A stretch of 64,000 nt of DNA from Pseudoips prasinana (GCA_951640165.1 OX621257.1:12163201-12227200); one strand, 5' to 3'. Counted from the stretch's first letter, positions 9,009 through 20,230 are shown. Numbers and translations are program-made. The notes: generated by a model from the letters alone, not told the origin.

Positions 9009-11324
9009 TTACTTCTCGTCTCTAATATTCTCATAAGCAATATGATCTTTATCAGAATCATTGGATTGTTCTTTTTCAGTAACCTCCACCAAATTTATGG
9101 TACTACCAGCTACTGCACATCTATACTCCTTCATCAAAGACATATCTTTTGTAAACTCAGATGACTGAGGTAATGTAGAAGGCTTCACAGGCAAAGAATC
9201 TATTACACCTTTTTTGATATTGATGGAGTCCGATGGACCTTCATTGGATAGCATCATTGGCCAAAGGAAAAGTGTATAAAAGCGCTCTTGCAGTAATTGG
9301 AACTGTTCTTTTAATAATGGATTCCTCCTCATCAATGCATTAATGTTTATAGATTCGCAATGTTTTTTGTTCGAGCTTACATATGATATTAAAGATTTTA
9401 GCCCTGTTATGGTAGCATAGTGAGGTGGAAGCACATGAGTGGTTTTATTCAAGGAAACATTTCCCCATACATCAGGGGTACCGTGTATCTTTATAGTTTC
9501 CACTCTGTTTTTTCGTGAATAAGATTTCACTTTGACAACACTGGTATTTTGATCATCGGCTCCTAAATTAGGATAAATGTCACTGTACTCACTATTTTTG
9601 TATAATTCTTTGTCTAGATGTGAGTTTAAGAAAATGAGGACCTTTCGCAAATTGTTAAGATTAATATTTTCTTGGGCGGTTTCATTGCTTGGAGGAATTT
9701 CCGCTATATTTTTCTCTGGAACTGCATGGTATTGTTCTGTGAACAGAGTAGCCATTATAGCATCTTCAATATCTGTTTCAGATGATTCAAGACTGAGCTG
9801 GTTTTTATTAGTTTTGGTTTCAACTTCAGAATTTAATATATTCTTCAAATTTTCAATTGCTTTATTCAAGTCCTCAGAAGGTTTTCCATGGCAAAGATGG
9901 CGCGCGCCTCGCCGCGGTGCGTGTTCGAGGTCTAGGTTTGGATATCTTTTGGTCCATTTTGTTAAGGTGATATATCTAGTTCTTATATTAGTTCTATTCT
10001 TTCCAGGAAAATATTTTGCCACTTCAGCAAAGTTGAGAGTGTCTTGGTTGTTCATGATTTGCATAAGTTTTCTGTCTTCTTCTACTGACCATACTATTGA
10101 TATTCTCAGATTTTTAAGAGTAAGATAGCGAGCTCGGATCTGGACAATGGACCTGCCAGGCAAGAAATTTGCCATTCTACGAAAATTATTACCAAATCTT
10201 CCAGCACAGTTTAGTATAACAGAGTCTTCTTCAGGTAGGAATCTGCCCTTTCTCTGTTCAGTAAGTCTCATGTACTTGTTGTATATTTGAATCTTAGTTC
10301 TATTCTCCATAGCAGCAGCAATTTTACCCCATGGTATATAATTATCTTCTCTAAAATAGTCAATCAATCTCTTAAGATATGTTATCTCCTCATTAGTCCA
10401 CCGCTTGCCTAAAGTACTGCTCATGTTTGTACGGTGATAAACAAAACACTGGTATCCTGTACGGCCAGTATTCAATTGCTTAGCAATACTGTCCCAGTCT
10501 TGATGATTTTTCTCGGCAGCAATTTTCCGCAAAGCAACATGTTCAGCTTTACACCAGCTGGTTTTGTTTATTGAAGGATGAAAGAAAAGTTTCCACAGGG
10601 ATTGATACTCCTGTGCTGTATGTCGTTTATTCAGCCGGGTGGCTAAAAGATCCCAATCATACTCTTCATCTAGAGGCAGAGCAAGTTGAATAAAAGGCAT
10701 TCTCTTAATATTGTCTATTTCTTTTAGAAGAGATAAAATTTTCGCCTCTTTTTCTGGACTGTCTGGTTGTTCTCGTTGTATCTGACAGATTTGTGAATTA
10801 AGTATCTCTTTTTTCAGGTCTTGAGACATCTTATGGATTTGGTTCATAAACTGACTTTTGTCTCTGACTGTCCACCCAGGGACTGACACGACTAGGGAGA
10901 AGTCGTACATTTGCGATTTCGCTAATAATGCATCCTCATTATCTGGTGCAGGAAAGTTTAGCTTATCTTTAAAGTACGGTCTTCCACAGTTAATGTAGCG
11001 GAAAATTTCAGGTTTGTCAGCCATAGTCATAGCTTTTATTTGATCTTGCACAACTTTAAGTTTATCTCTACATTCATGTAAACGGACGGCAAATGAGCTC
11101 TGCAATTCAGTCACTGTAACATATAACGTTCTATTAAGGGACATCGCCGATTCTAATTGAAAAATATCTTGTACGGCGGGAGACAAGACACTGGCCGGCG
11201 TGCATTTTGAAGAAGTTGCGTTGGAAGCACCGGGTTCATCATCAACTAACACCGCACTGAGCTGCCTTAGGTCGTTTAGATGATCTTCCTCCTTCTCCAA
11301 GTCAATATCAAAACCTGAATCCAT
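9009..11324 (-). CDS. SNAPC4: snRNA-activating protein complex subunit 4 (SNAPC4/SNAP190-like)
   Basis: The complete 771-aa frame has no intron. SNAPc binds the proximal sequence element of snRNA promoters, and the SNAP190 subunit supplies the DNA-binding Myb repeats. Visible domains: acidic N-terminus, coiled-coil-prone segment (about 70-205), half Myb repeat (about 222-250, DWDLLATRLNKRHTAQEY), then four Myb repeats at about 255-302, 307-358 (RWTNEEITYLKRL), 359-405 (FLPEEDSVIL) and 408-458 (VWSVEEDRKLM), each with the usual hydrophobic spacing. A diverged serine-rich tail follows. It is much shorter than vertebrate SNAP190 and close to the fly protein Pbp95. The start is placed at the ATG at 11324 (A at -3); an upstream in-frame extension has only a TTG. 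The call rests on the repeat architecture and the pre-repeat segment. Confidence 0.88.
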   Translation of the reverse strand: MDSGFDIDLEKEEDHLNDLRQLSAVLVDDEPGASNATSSKCTPASVLSPAVQDIFQLESAMSLNRTLYVTVTELQSSFAVRLHECRDKLKVVQDQIKAMTMADKPEIFRYINCGRPYFKDKLNFPAPDNEDALLAKSQMYDFSLVVSVPGWTVRDKSQFMNQIHKMSQDLKKEILNSQICQIQREQPDSPEKEAKILSLLKEIDNIKRMPFIQLALPLDEEYDWDLLATRLNKRHTAQEYQSLWKLFFHPSINKTSWCKAEHVALRKIAAEKNHQDWDSIAKQLNTGRTGYQCFVYHRTNMSSTLGKRWTNEEITYLKRLIDYFREDNYIPWGKIAAAMENRTKIQIYNKYMRLTEQRKGRFLPEEDSVILNCAGRFGNNFRRMANFLPGRSIVQIRARYLTLKNLRISIVWSVEEDRKLMQIMNNQDTLNFAEVAKYFPGKNRTNIRTRYITLTKWTKRYPNLDLEHAPRRGARHLCHGKPSEDLNKAIENLKNILNSEVETKTNKNQLSLESSETDIEDAIMATLFTEQYHAVPEKNIAEIPPSNETAQENINLNNLRKVLIFLNSHLDKELYKNSEYSDIYPNLGADDQNTSVVKVKSYSRKNRVETIKIHGTPDVWGNVSLNKTTHVLPPHYATITGLKSLISYVSSNKKHCESININALMRRNPLLKEQFQLLQERFYTLFLWPMMLSNEGPSDSINIKKGVIDSLPVKPSTLPQSSEFTKDMSLMKEYRCAVAGSTINLVEVTEKEQSNDSDKDHIAYENIRDEK

Positions 11325-11400
11325 GTTGGGATCAAAAACCAAATTCGAATATTACAAGCAATTTATGTGGCGCCGCGCGCCGTTTCGTAATTTTTTTATT
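11325..11400 (-). promoter_or_regulatory. Probable SNAPC4 promoter-proximal region
   Basis: A short GC-rich island (GGCGCCGCGCGCCG) lies 45-60 bp upstream of the SNAPC4 ATG in otherwise AT-rich DNA, with a T/A tract beyond. No TATA box in a clear position. Inferred from location only. Confidence 0.35.
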
Positions 11401-12034
11401 TTTTTTTATTATACAATTGAGGAGTTAATGTAAACCTGGAACAAAAAAAAAACACAAAGTCTTAGTAGAAAATAATATTGAACAGATAACAATAAAATAC
11501 TAAATATTCATTATACTATAACGTTATCTTATCAGTCTAAATAAATTTAATAGTATATTATATTTGGAAAGTAAAATAATAAGTGCTGAAGGGTACGGAA
11601 TTTATAATTTTGAGGAGATTTCATCAAAAGGGAAGTGTTTATTTAATAGACAACTAATCAAAATGTGCCATAGTCCAGAACACATTAAGATAATGAATTG
11701 TCACGGATTCTGTGTGTTACAACAATGTCCGTCTTAGGAAGCTTTTACAAGTTGTAAAACCATGACTTGGACGGAATTACTGATTGAAATTTGGGCATAA
11801 AGTGTGTTTATGCTTTAATTCCACTGAGAGGTGGCCCTTTTCTTACTCGTTTCAGACCAAGAATGCTGCCAGGATTCATCCAGGTAAATTTTCGAACAGT
11901 AAAGTATGTCATATATTTAGATATGCTGTATATGTATCAGATCTGTAAAGCTCAAAACTCATTACCACAAATGCCAGCATGACTTGGAATCTTTACCAAA
12001 ATAACCTCAACTCTCTTTATCATCATTATCATCA
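11401..12034. other. Intergenic; one weak exon-like trace
   Basis: Mostly AT-rich. At 11856-11883 a 28-nt stretch on the plus strand is bounded by a good acceptor (TTACTCGTTTCAG) and a GTAAAT donor. An upstream open frame (PLRGGPFLTRFRPRMLPGFI) reads straight through it, so this may be a repeat fragment instead of an exon. A short CAT run lies at about 12020-12040. Confidence 0.3.
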
Positions 12035-12345
12035 TCATACGAGCCGAAAGACGTGCACTGCTGGACAAAGGCCTTCCCCCAAGGATCTCCCTAATTGCAG
12101 AATCATCGGTCCATCTTGTAGGGGGCATTTCCACGCTGAACCTTCCGGTATGCGGTCGCCACTCGAGAAACTTTCTGCTCCAACGGCCGTCGGTTCTACG
12201 AGATATGTACCCTTCCCACTGTCACTTCAGCTTTGCATTTCGTCAGGTTATACTGGTGACTTTGGTTCACCTGCTGATTTCAACATTCCTGTTTCGAACT
12301 CGCAGGGTAACTCCGAGCATAGTGCTCTCCATTGGTCGTTGGGTG
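12035..12345 (-). pseudogene. RTE-clade reverse transcriptase C-terminal fragment
   Basis: The minus strand gives, across stops, LGVTLRVRNRNVEISR, AKLKWQ, then RRTDGRWSRKFLEWRPHTGR and PPTRWTDD. This is the conserved RTE RT tail, better preserved at WRPHTGR and TRWTDD than the 5093 copy but with several frame breaks. The SSSAR end followed by CAT repeats is the usual 3' junction of this family. Confidence 0.75.
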
Positions 12346-12899
12346 GTCACCAGCCTTCTAATAAGGCCTATAGTGAGCGACCACGGCTCTGTTCCGTAAG
12401 TCATCACATGTAAATGCAAAACCACAATGAAGCCCATTGAAATTTCTCATGCAATGCAATTTTAAAGGTGCGTCATATCAAACCAAACTACTTTCCCACT
12501 GTAAAAATATGTGTGTAATATCCCTCTATCGAATATGTGTAGAATTGCCTGTCAGGCAATTGTTTATTCTCAACACCTTACTTCATAAACACACTAACAT
12601 ACCTTACGATCCCATTATATATCATGAATAGGATATAAAACTAAATTTTACTCCTTAAATAAAAAACATGCACAATCAAACTTATACAATTACTTGCAAA
12701 TTTTAAATTATGAGAACATAGAAAGCTTGCTGCAACAAATTTTAAAAATATGTAAAGGAAAAGGAGTGCCTTCTTACATCTTTGGAATTAATATTAGGTA
12801 TATTAAATTTAAATTAGTGTATAAATATTGCAATAGTTACTAAGTACGAACCTGTAAATAATACTGGGAATTGGTGCTGATAGTGGAGACAGACCTTAC
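12346..12899. other. No supported feature
   Basis: AT-rich spacer without a recognisable family. Confidence 0.5.
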
Positions 12900-13115
12900 C
12901 CTAGTCCAGTGGCGCAGCGGCTAAGACTGTCCCCTCGCCGCTTCGTGTCGCAGGTTCAAGACCCGCGCCGGACAACTATTTGTGTAACCCATAAATAGTT
13001 GTTCAGAGTCTGGACGTAATTTGTGTCCGTCTATTACATGTTTGTAAAGTACCCCGCAACACAGGGTTTAGTTTTCCTAGTGTGGATATTGTCTTTAAAA
13101 AAAAATATATAAACA
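12900..13115 (+). mobile_element. tRNA-derived SINE
   Basis: An RNA polymerase III split promoter is visible: box A TGGCGCAGCGG at 12910-12920 and box B GGTTCAAGACC at 12953-12963, both matching consensus. The body has an inner inverted repeat (ACTATTTGTG with ATAAATAGTTGT) and an A-rich tail near 13098. The promoter looks intact enough for transcription; a partner LINE is not identified. Confidence 0.8.
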
Positions 13116-13139
13116 TTTTAACAGCACTACAAAAGGGTA

Positions 13140-13720
13140 TATTACCCTTTACAGAAGAATCCAACCATCACATGTTAAAACAACAGTAGATGTAGTTTTT
13201 CCACTCAGCGATGCCTTCATTGACAAACTTCACTTTTATAACTGGTCCTCAACCTGTTGGATTTTTAAATTGTCCATAATGTCTTAATCAGACCACTCAT
13301 TCAGAACTCCTTAACCACTCTCACACAAGTAAGGGAATTGCTAATGTGTAACCATTTCCCTCCTCCATTCTGGGAATAGGCATCACCCAAATAAATTGTG
13401 CACTCATGGCAACAAGATCCGGCCAGGGTCCGGTCACAGGAAAGGCAAATGGACCTAAGAAGTTTGTTCAACAGGCTTTTCATAGAATCATGTTTACCAT
13501 TTGAAACTGTGCCGATTCCCCAGCTGGATCAAGCAATATGGCGCAGAGATATGTACACATACATGCAGATTTAAATACCAATAGAAAGCAACACTAAGCC
13601 AGCAGGACAGGCAAGGTACCTTCTCGACCACACTTATGGCAAAGAATACAAAAAATTCTACTAAACAAAAATCCAAATTACCATCCAGTCTGTATCAGAC
13701 TACTTCAGAACATCCAATAG
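13140..13720 (-). pseudogene. Coding-like trace, family unknown
   Basis: Two minus-strand stretches look more protein-like than chance. One is a frame from 13538 to a stop at 13301 with a Cys-rich segment (CLSCDRTLAGSCCHEC), continuing GDAYSQNGGGKWLHISNS to VKEF. The other, at about 13155-13255, reads GPVIKVKFVNEGIAEW and KNYIYCCFNM. Stops lie between and inside them. It may be a decayed transposase or host pseudogene; I do not recognise the family. Confidence 0.3.
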
Positions 13721-13862
13721 TTTTAGTGGAGTACCTATTAATCTGACCAGGAATTTAAAAGCTGATGCAAAAAAAAATAAACTTACACCTATTATCCTTT
13801 ATGGACTGCATAACTTAAATAAATTGACACAAACACATTGTAGACTAATTCACAATATAGAA

Positions 13863-14175
13863 TCTATACATATAATAAAATCGTAGGAAATTCAAAACTG
13901 TACATTGAATTTTTTTTTTAAAGTATTTTGGGCGTGATCTATAATTGATATAGAAGCCCAAAATATAGTTTTTAGAATTTTTGTCTCTGTTTATCTGTAT
14001 GTATGTCTGAGCTAAACTCATAAAGTACTGCATGGATTTACTTCAAATTTTGCATGAATATTATTAAGAGGTCGGGCAACATATAGGCTACATATTCTCA
14101 CGCTATCACCTACAAGGGAGGAGCTGTCATACATTTATAAAATTTAATGCGAGTAAAACCGCGCAGCTCAGCTAG
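13863..14175 (+). mobile_element. Helitron-like non-autonomous element
   Basis: Begins TCTATACATATAATAAAA after an A and ends GCTCAGCTAG before a T. This fits the TC...CTRR ends and A|T insertion rule of Helitrons. A GC-rich stem-forming stretch (GCGAGTAAAACCGCGC) precedes the CTAG. A reversed copy of the same family is at 40284-40591. Confidence 0.65.
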
Positions 14176-14429
14176 TAATAAATAAAAATCAACTTTGAGT
14201 TAACAGTACTGACCTGGAGGTCTATAAACTGCTGATAGCCATAGTTTGTAGTAATGATTTAATAGAATATTTGTAAGGAAAGATCTGTGGGGATTCAGTT
14301 TCTATACGAAATCTCCACCCTTTCACCCCAATAAACTCTATTTACTGTGAATAAATGAAATAAAAATGAAATTAACAAAAGAACAAAATATAGAGGCCCT
14401 TCGGGTTCAATGTATCAACCACCATATTA

Positions 14430-14640
14430 TTATGAGATTGAATCACATCAGCCCATCTGTCTACTACCAATTATATCCAAACTGTTCAAGAAAGTGCTGC
14501 AGAAGGATACTGCACTTACATGCCGAATAAATATCAAAACACCAATTTGGCTTCCACGGCAGAGTCTCACTAACAAGCTGAACTGTCATCTGCGTTCATC
14601 AATTTTATATGATGAGTTAGATGAACTTAGACCGTCTTTG
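14430..14640 (+). pseudogene. Jockey-type reverse transcriptase fragment
   Basis: The plus frame reads SHQPICLLPIISKLFKKVLQ, the RT motif usually written YRPISLLPxxSKxFEKxxxxR. It is followed by a decayed counterpart of the QFGFR block (IWLPRQSLTNKL). Only RT blocks 1-2 survive. No element ends identified. Confidence 0.6.
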
Positions 14641-14739
14641 CGAGTCTGTTCATCTTCTATAGCCTTAAACCTTATAAGTTTGCGGTTTTTATTTATTTAT
14701 TTATTTATTAAACAATTTTGTAAGCGTGTGAGAAAATAA

Positions 14740-15186
14740 CTCTTGAGAGATAGGTGTCTGGCGCGCGAAGGCCGGTCATCCACCTCGAAAAACACGAATA
14801 AAATGGACTTACCAACTGTAAGAACCCATAACAACAATCACAACGCAAAAAACAGACGCAAACACTTAAGAAACACTAAAAACAACACCAAAATGCCAGT
14901 CTAATGCTCAAAATAGACAAACGAAACTATGAAAGAGTTTTTAAACCTACAACAATATTTCCATATTGTAATGTTCGCCAATAACACAAATAGCAGATTC
15001 CATTGTTTTGTTTGTATTGATTGATTTTGGCCAAACAGATATCAAACTTGAAACTACGTTTAATTTCGCCTATAAGATTGTTTACTGTTTATTCTATGTA
15101 AATGTTATGCCGTCCCAGTGTAGCCAGATTTAACTACAATTTACCAAAGATATTATAATATTATAATATCTTTGCAATTTACATAA
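14740..15186. other. No supported feature
   Basis: A-rich sequence with a short TATAATATTATAATATC-type palindrome at about 15152-15170 immediately before the Helitron-like element. Confidence 0.4.
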
Positions 15187-15429
15187 TCTATATAAATAAA
15201 AAGAGAAGTCCTGACTGACTGACTGACTCATCAACGCCCAGCCCAAACCCTTGGACCTAGAAAGCTGAAATTTTGCACAAATGTTTTCTTTATACTGTAG
15301 ACAAGGAATAAGGAAGGATTTTTCGAAATTCAACCCCTAAAGGGGTAAAACGGGGGTGCAAAGTTAGTATAAAACTTTGCCCTTTTTGAAGTTAAAGGTA
15401 TTTGGCCTTCCAGTTAAAAATAAAAAACA

Positions 15430-16165
15430 TACGTGTTTCAGGATTTTTGGAAATTCTACCCCCAAGGGCGTAAAATAGGGGATGTAAGTTTGTATGAAAA
15501 AGGCGACATTTTTGAAGTTAAACCCATGAAAATTGGTATTTGGCCTTTCAGTTCAAAATAAAAATATATATTTCAGGATTTTCGAGAATTTCACCCCTAA
15601 GGGTGACAAATAGGGAATGTAAGTTTGTATGAAAAATGTGACAATTTTTAAGTGAAACGCATGAAAATTGGTATTTGGCATTTCAGTTAAAAATTAAAGA
15701 TATACATTTCAGAATTTTTGAGAATTCCTCCCCTAAGGGCGTAAAATAGGGGATGTAAGTTTCTATGTAAACTGGGACTTGAAGTTAAACGCATGAATAT
15801 TGGTATTTGGCATTTCAGTTAAAAATTCAAAATATGTATTTCAGGATTTTTGGAAATTCCAGCCCTTTAGGGCGTAAAATAGGGGATGTAAGTTTGTATG
15901 AAAAATGCGACCTTTTTGAAGTTAATCGCACAAAGTATTTGGTCTTTCAGTTAAAAATAAAAAAAAATATATATATTTCAAGGTTTTTGAAAATTCTACC
16001 CCGAAGGGCATAAACTACGGGATGTAAGTTAGTATAAAAATGCGATATTTTTGAAGATAAACGCATGAAAATGAGTATTTGGTCTTTCTGTTAAAAATAT
16101 ATAATATTTATTTCAAGATTTTTGGAAATTCCCCCCCTAAGGGCGTAAAATAGGGGATGTTAGTT
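15430..16165 (+). repeat. 135-bp tandem repeat inside the Helitron-like element
   Basis: The GATGTAAGTT landmark recurs near 15480, 15614, 15750, 15884, 16020 and 16156, giving a 133-136 bp spacing. Each unit holds a CCCTAAGGG-type mini-palindrome and a TTTCAGTTAAAAAT block. Confidence 0.85.
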
Positions 16166-16730
16166 TATACTGACTGACTGACTGACATATCAACGCGCAG
16201 CATAAACGGCTGGAGTAAGAGTCTTGACATTTTGACAGCAGTTACATATTATGGCGTAGGCATCCATTGAAGAAGGGTTTTTGAAAATACCACCCTTAAG
16301 GGAGTAAAATAAGATCAAAGATTTTATGAAAATCCTTCATTTTGATGTTAAAGGCTTTGGTATATGGCCTTACAGTTAAAAATTAAAATATATATTTCAG
16401 GATTTTTGAAAATTCCACCCCTAAGGACGACTAAAATTGGGGATGTAAGTTTGTATGAAAATCTGATATTTTTTGTAGTTAAACGCATGTAAATTGGTAT
16501 TTCAGTTTAAAATAAAGCAATCCAGGGAATAATATGTTGTAAAAAAAAGGTAATCCAAAACTGATTAAATAGATCGACACCAACAATTTACGCCAACTCA
16601 AATTTTAAAGAAATTCGGTTCTTATGCCAAGTTGCTTAAAATGTCGTAGTCATTGTCGTCTAAGTAACAATTTAGCGTTTTATAAGATTTGTAACTTCTT
16701 ATTTTTTTGGTACTTTTTATAACAAATTAA

Positions 16731-16800
16731 AAATTCTTTTTTTATCCCAATTTTTTTTTAAAATTTCGGTTAAAAAGAAATTGGGATAAAAAAAGAATTT
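16731..16800. repeat. Inverted repeat, 23-bp perfect arms
   Basis: AAATTC, a T run and ATCCCAATTT at 16731-16753 face the exact complement ending AAAAGAATTT at 16800. The pairing continues past a single mismatch. It lies inside the Helitron-like element. Confidence 0.85.
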
Positions 16801-17483
16801 ACCTAAAATTCGAGTTAGCGTAGTATAAATTGTTTGTGTCGAGATGGTCGCACCCAAAAAATATCATCTTAATTTTACTGATGTACAAGTTCCCAATTTT
16901 GTAACTAGATGGCGTTCCTATCGTTTCAGATCGCAGAACTTATTTGGCATGTCGGTTAAAATAAAGCAATGCTTGAAATAAAAGGTAGTCCAAAACTTAA
17001 TCAATAGATGATCGCCTTTATCTCACCCAAAAAATATGCACACATCTTAATTTTACCGCTTTACAAGTTTATATTTTTGTAAGTAGATGGTGTAATCATC
17101 GTTTCAGATCGCGTTATGGTTCGTTCACAAAATGTGATATTAGACCTATCAATGCCGTGGTCGCAACCTAATCCAATGGGAGTGATTAATGCATCGTTAG
17201 TTATTATTTTACTTTATTTGACTTACTGGCTTTACTTAAGGACAATTGATATGTATTCTTTGATTTTTTGGTTGATGATATCGGGTCCTTTTTTTTAAAT
17301 AACAGTAGCAAAGTAGTCTTTAGTTTATTTCTTAGCTAGGTTATTTAACGGTTAGGTTTTCTTAAATTTATATTGCTTATTTCTTTTAAAAGTCATATTT
17401 TTTAGCTATATTAAGCTAGAAGTAAGTAGTTACATTGGTCATCATTCAAAATTGTCGCGGACGAAGTCGCGGGCACCAGCTAG

Positions 17484-17970
17484 TACTAATATAAAAAGAG
17501 TTTCTTTATAATAAAACTAATCCTATAGACAATAAAATAATACGTCTAATTATAAAAATAATACCAGTCATAATACAAGTAATTACGATGAAATAGTTTG
17601 CAAATCAAAATAAATTATTTTCTTCTGAAATGTAAGACGTCATATTGCAATGAGGTAACCGTCATTTTGCAAAATCTCTTTTAACTTACTGCGTTAACTT
17701 AAAAAGTCTTGGTCATTAGATCCAATATAAATTCTAAAGATAAACTCGGACATATATCACGCATTATAATAAGGAACCGATCACTTTTTCGATTTTATTG
17801 TTCTACCTATTTTCGTCGACGTCTTTTTTTATATATGTATTATTTATTAAATATTAAGATCATCGTAGTATCATGTAGGTAGTGTCATAGGTATTATTTT
17901 GCCGAACAATTTTTTGCCGATTTACAAAATAACTTTTTCGCTATTGGTTGAAACCTCTTTTGAACTTTTT
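17484..17970. other. No supported feature
   Basis: AT-rich spacer. Confidence 0.5.
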
Positions 17971-18251
17971 GAAGTTATACTTCTTTTGGCGCGATGGAGG
18001 AAAATGATGAGAGTGAATTTTTACGAAGCGCGCGCATCGTGCGCGCGCATCGGTAAAATAACAGCATGAAGTTAGTTCTAGGTGGTATGAAAATGTATGA
18101 GAGTGAATTTTTACGATGCGCGCGCATCGTAAAAATAACAGCATGACGTTAGTTCTAGGTGGTATGAAAATTGATAACTATGTTCAAGTTGTATATTAAG
18201 AAGTATAACTTCTAACGCGTGTACATAAGTACACACAAGTTTTTTTTTATT
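17971..18251. mobile_element. Short inverted-repeat element with GCGC palindrome
   Basis: Bounded by GAAGTTATACTTCTT on the left and AAGAAGTATAACTTC (18199-18213) on the right, with a further 38 bp shared with the second copy at 55417-55693. The interior is a two-unit tandem duplication of a GAGTGAATTTTTACGATGCG module. It contains a perfect 28-bp palindrome at 18108-18135. Confidence 0.7.
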
Positions 18252-18657
18252 TACCAAATGATTTATTTGCCATTATATTCACCACACCGAAAAAACATTT
18301 TGCTGAATTTTGGTCACAAATATATAAACGGTTACTTGGTTGGTAGCATGTTCAATATTAAACTAAGATAGTGTCATAGAAAGTCAGTAGGTAGGTATGG
18401 CTTAATTTAGTGACAGAAAAGTATTGCTGCAAACCGATTTCACACAGTCTTGTTTGCGCTATCCCTAGAGTGTAATTAAAGCCCGAGTGGGCGCGAAGGG
18501 GTAGGTTGGCCCGTGAGCTGAGGAGCAGGTGGTTTGACGGCCCGCCGCCGCGGCGGCGCAAGCCGAAACAACGGTGGTGAGCGTAAAAACCATCTGAGAC
18601 GTTAAGCTTGCGTGTGCCCGCTCAAACCCCGCAGCGCCGGAGCCGTGACAGAAACAA
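18252..18657. other. GC-rich patch, no gene assigned
   Basis: 18475-18640 is markedly GC-rich with CCGCCGCGGCGGCG. Overlapping frames exist but none has recognisable protein features. Could be a promoter-like island or repeat. Confidence 0.3.
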
Positions 18658-18767
18658 TGCTTGCTGCATGTTGTATGCCTGCTTGCATGCTGCATGCCTG
18701 CTTGCATGCTGCATGCCTGCTGCATGCTGCTTGCCTGCTGCATGCCTGCTGCAAATTTCATGCCTGT
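18658..18767. repeat. Imperfect tandem repeat of GCATGCCTGCTT
   Basis: About nine irregular repeats of a TGCATGCCTGCT-type unit. The unit is itself rich in the palindrome GCATGC. Confidence 0.85.
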
Positions 18768-19141
18768 CTAATTAAAACAGTGGTATAATGAATGTTCGGA
18801 AACATAATACTTTGAACAACTGTCATTTCGCCTAAGTGTAACATCGGTGAAAAGATTTGCGACCAAATGAAACGCCGGAGTAACGAAAAAACGAATTGAT
18901 AGGTGATAGGTCAACAGATACAGTGGCAGACGTGACTTCGGTAAAATAAAAAAACGAAACGATAAAAGTTAAAAAAATGTAGGTGAAATGAATTTCGGTC
19001 AAATATTTTTTTTATTATAATATATTCAAGATTATAATTGTGGTAATTAAAATAAGAGATTGTTTTAAGTGTAAATAATATTCTTTCAATAATCATAATT
19101 AATCTTCCTTCAGGTGATCTAATTATTTACCGTTTACTTAA
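18768..19141. other. No supported feature
   Basis: AT-rich spacer. Confidence 0.5.
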
Positions 19142-19240
19142 TCCATAATGGGTATTAATAATATCCTGGGACATTATTTACACACAGTCATCTGATCCCA
19201 AACTAAGCAGACCTTGTTCTATGGAACATAGATGATGTAC
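19142..19240 (-). mobile_element. SINE fragment (tail half)
   Basis: Shares TCATCTGATCCCAAACTAAG and a CAGACCTTGTTCTATGGAAC block with the SINEs at 28355, 56325 and 58970. The promoter half is missing. Confidence 0.6.
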
Positions 19241-20103
19241 AATTTAACATGTTACTAGTTACAAAATACAAAACAATATGAATAAATACTTAATTAACTG
19301 AGTCGCAATTGTTAATATTTACAAGAACACCGACTAGATTTATTTAATGAAAATCGCTGGGACTAGGTATGGTACGTACTTTTATTCCAAAAAGATGTGA
19401 TAGCTAAGCATAAGCATTTTTTGTTAGGTAATAGAATATATGATAATTCAGTAAGACTATGATAAAATGATAGTTTAGGGAGCATACTTAGTTTGTTTTT
19501 CCTGTATAATATGTTATTCCACTAGTATCTATTGTAAAAGATATCAATATTAACTGGAAATATAAATTGTTTATGATGTCTATTTTTGAGTCATTATAGT
19601 AAGATTTTTCATTCACCAGGTTATTGTTTAATTAAGAGACTTAGGTAACATTAAAATTTCGATTAATTGAATGGAGCGTAGTTGGTAAGTGTAAAATTAG
19701 CTCCGTGTAAAATTTACAACAAAAATATAACTTCGCGATTAATTACATTTTAAATGCCAAATTGCGGGCGTTGTTTTTGTAAAGCAAAAAAGTCTCAGCC
19801 TAATAAATGTAGGTACAACATCGAACATAACCTGCAAATCATTTATAAACTATAATCTCAGCCTCTCAGTGATGATAAGCCAAATTTGTGAATATGGACA
19901 CTTACAACTACAAAATAAATATTATGAGCAATACATAAGTATATATTTGTTTTAATGAATATTTATTTAATTCCAAATGATATAAGTAAACAAATAAAAT
20001 CCCCAACGCCAGACCCGTAAAAATAGTGTCCCCATTTTGACGCTATCGTCCTTCGAGCAATAACAATATTCCTCCGAGCTATCGTCGCTGCCCTTGTTTG
20101 CAT
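19241..20103. other. No supported feature
   Basis: AT-rich spacer. Confidence 0.5.
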
Positions 20104-20230
20104 GTACACACGGCTACATATCAAGCTACACATTTCCAATATAATCTGACCTCTCATTGTATGGACATCTTATAAAACGCGAGATCAGCTTATACAGGAA
20201 ATGTGTAGCAGGATATGTAGCCGTGCGTAC
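20104..20230. mobile_element. Palindromic MITE family D
   Basis: 127-bp foldback with arms of about 34 bp (GTACACACGGCTACATATC ... GATATGTAGCCGTGCGTAC). It is immediately followed by the hAT element. Other copies are at 36752-36870 and 41794-41918. Confidence 0.75.

Larger units (their letters stand above)
15187..17483 (+). mobile_element. Helitron-like element with internal tandem repeats
   Basis: Starts TCTATATAAATAAAAAGAG after an A, followed by a GACT microsatellite. It ends CACCAGCTAG before a T, with a GC-rich palindromic stretch (CGCGGACGAAGTCGCGG) just upstream, as in Helitron 3' ends. The interior carries at least six copies of a 135-bp unit (about 15430-16165) marked by GGGGATGTAAGTTTGTATG. 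A second copy of the 5' GACT head sits at about 16169, so the element looks internally duplicated or nested. No Rep/helicase frame, so it is non-autonomous. Confidence 0.65.

Noticed and set aside
9577..10128. 183-codon plus-strand frame inside SNAPC4
   Set aside because: Antisense shadow of the Myb-repeat coding region.
11856..11883. 28-nt micro-exon
   Set aside because: The open frame reads through both proposed splice sites, which points to a continuous repeat fragment.
12953..12963. Box B as evidence for a tRNA gene
   Set aside because: No cloverleaf could be folded with proper acceptor and anticodon stems, and the body continues as a SINE.
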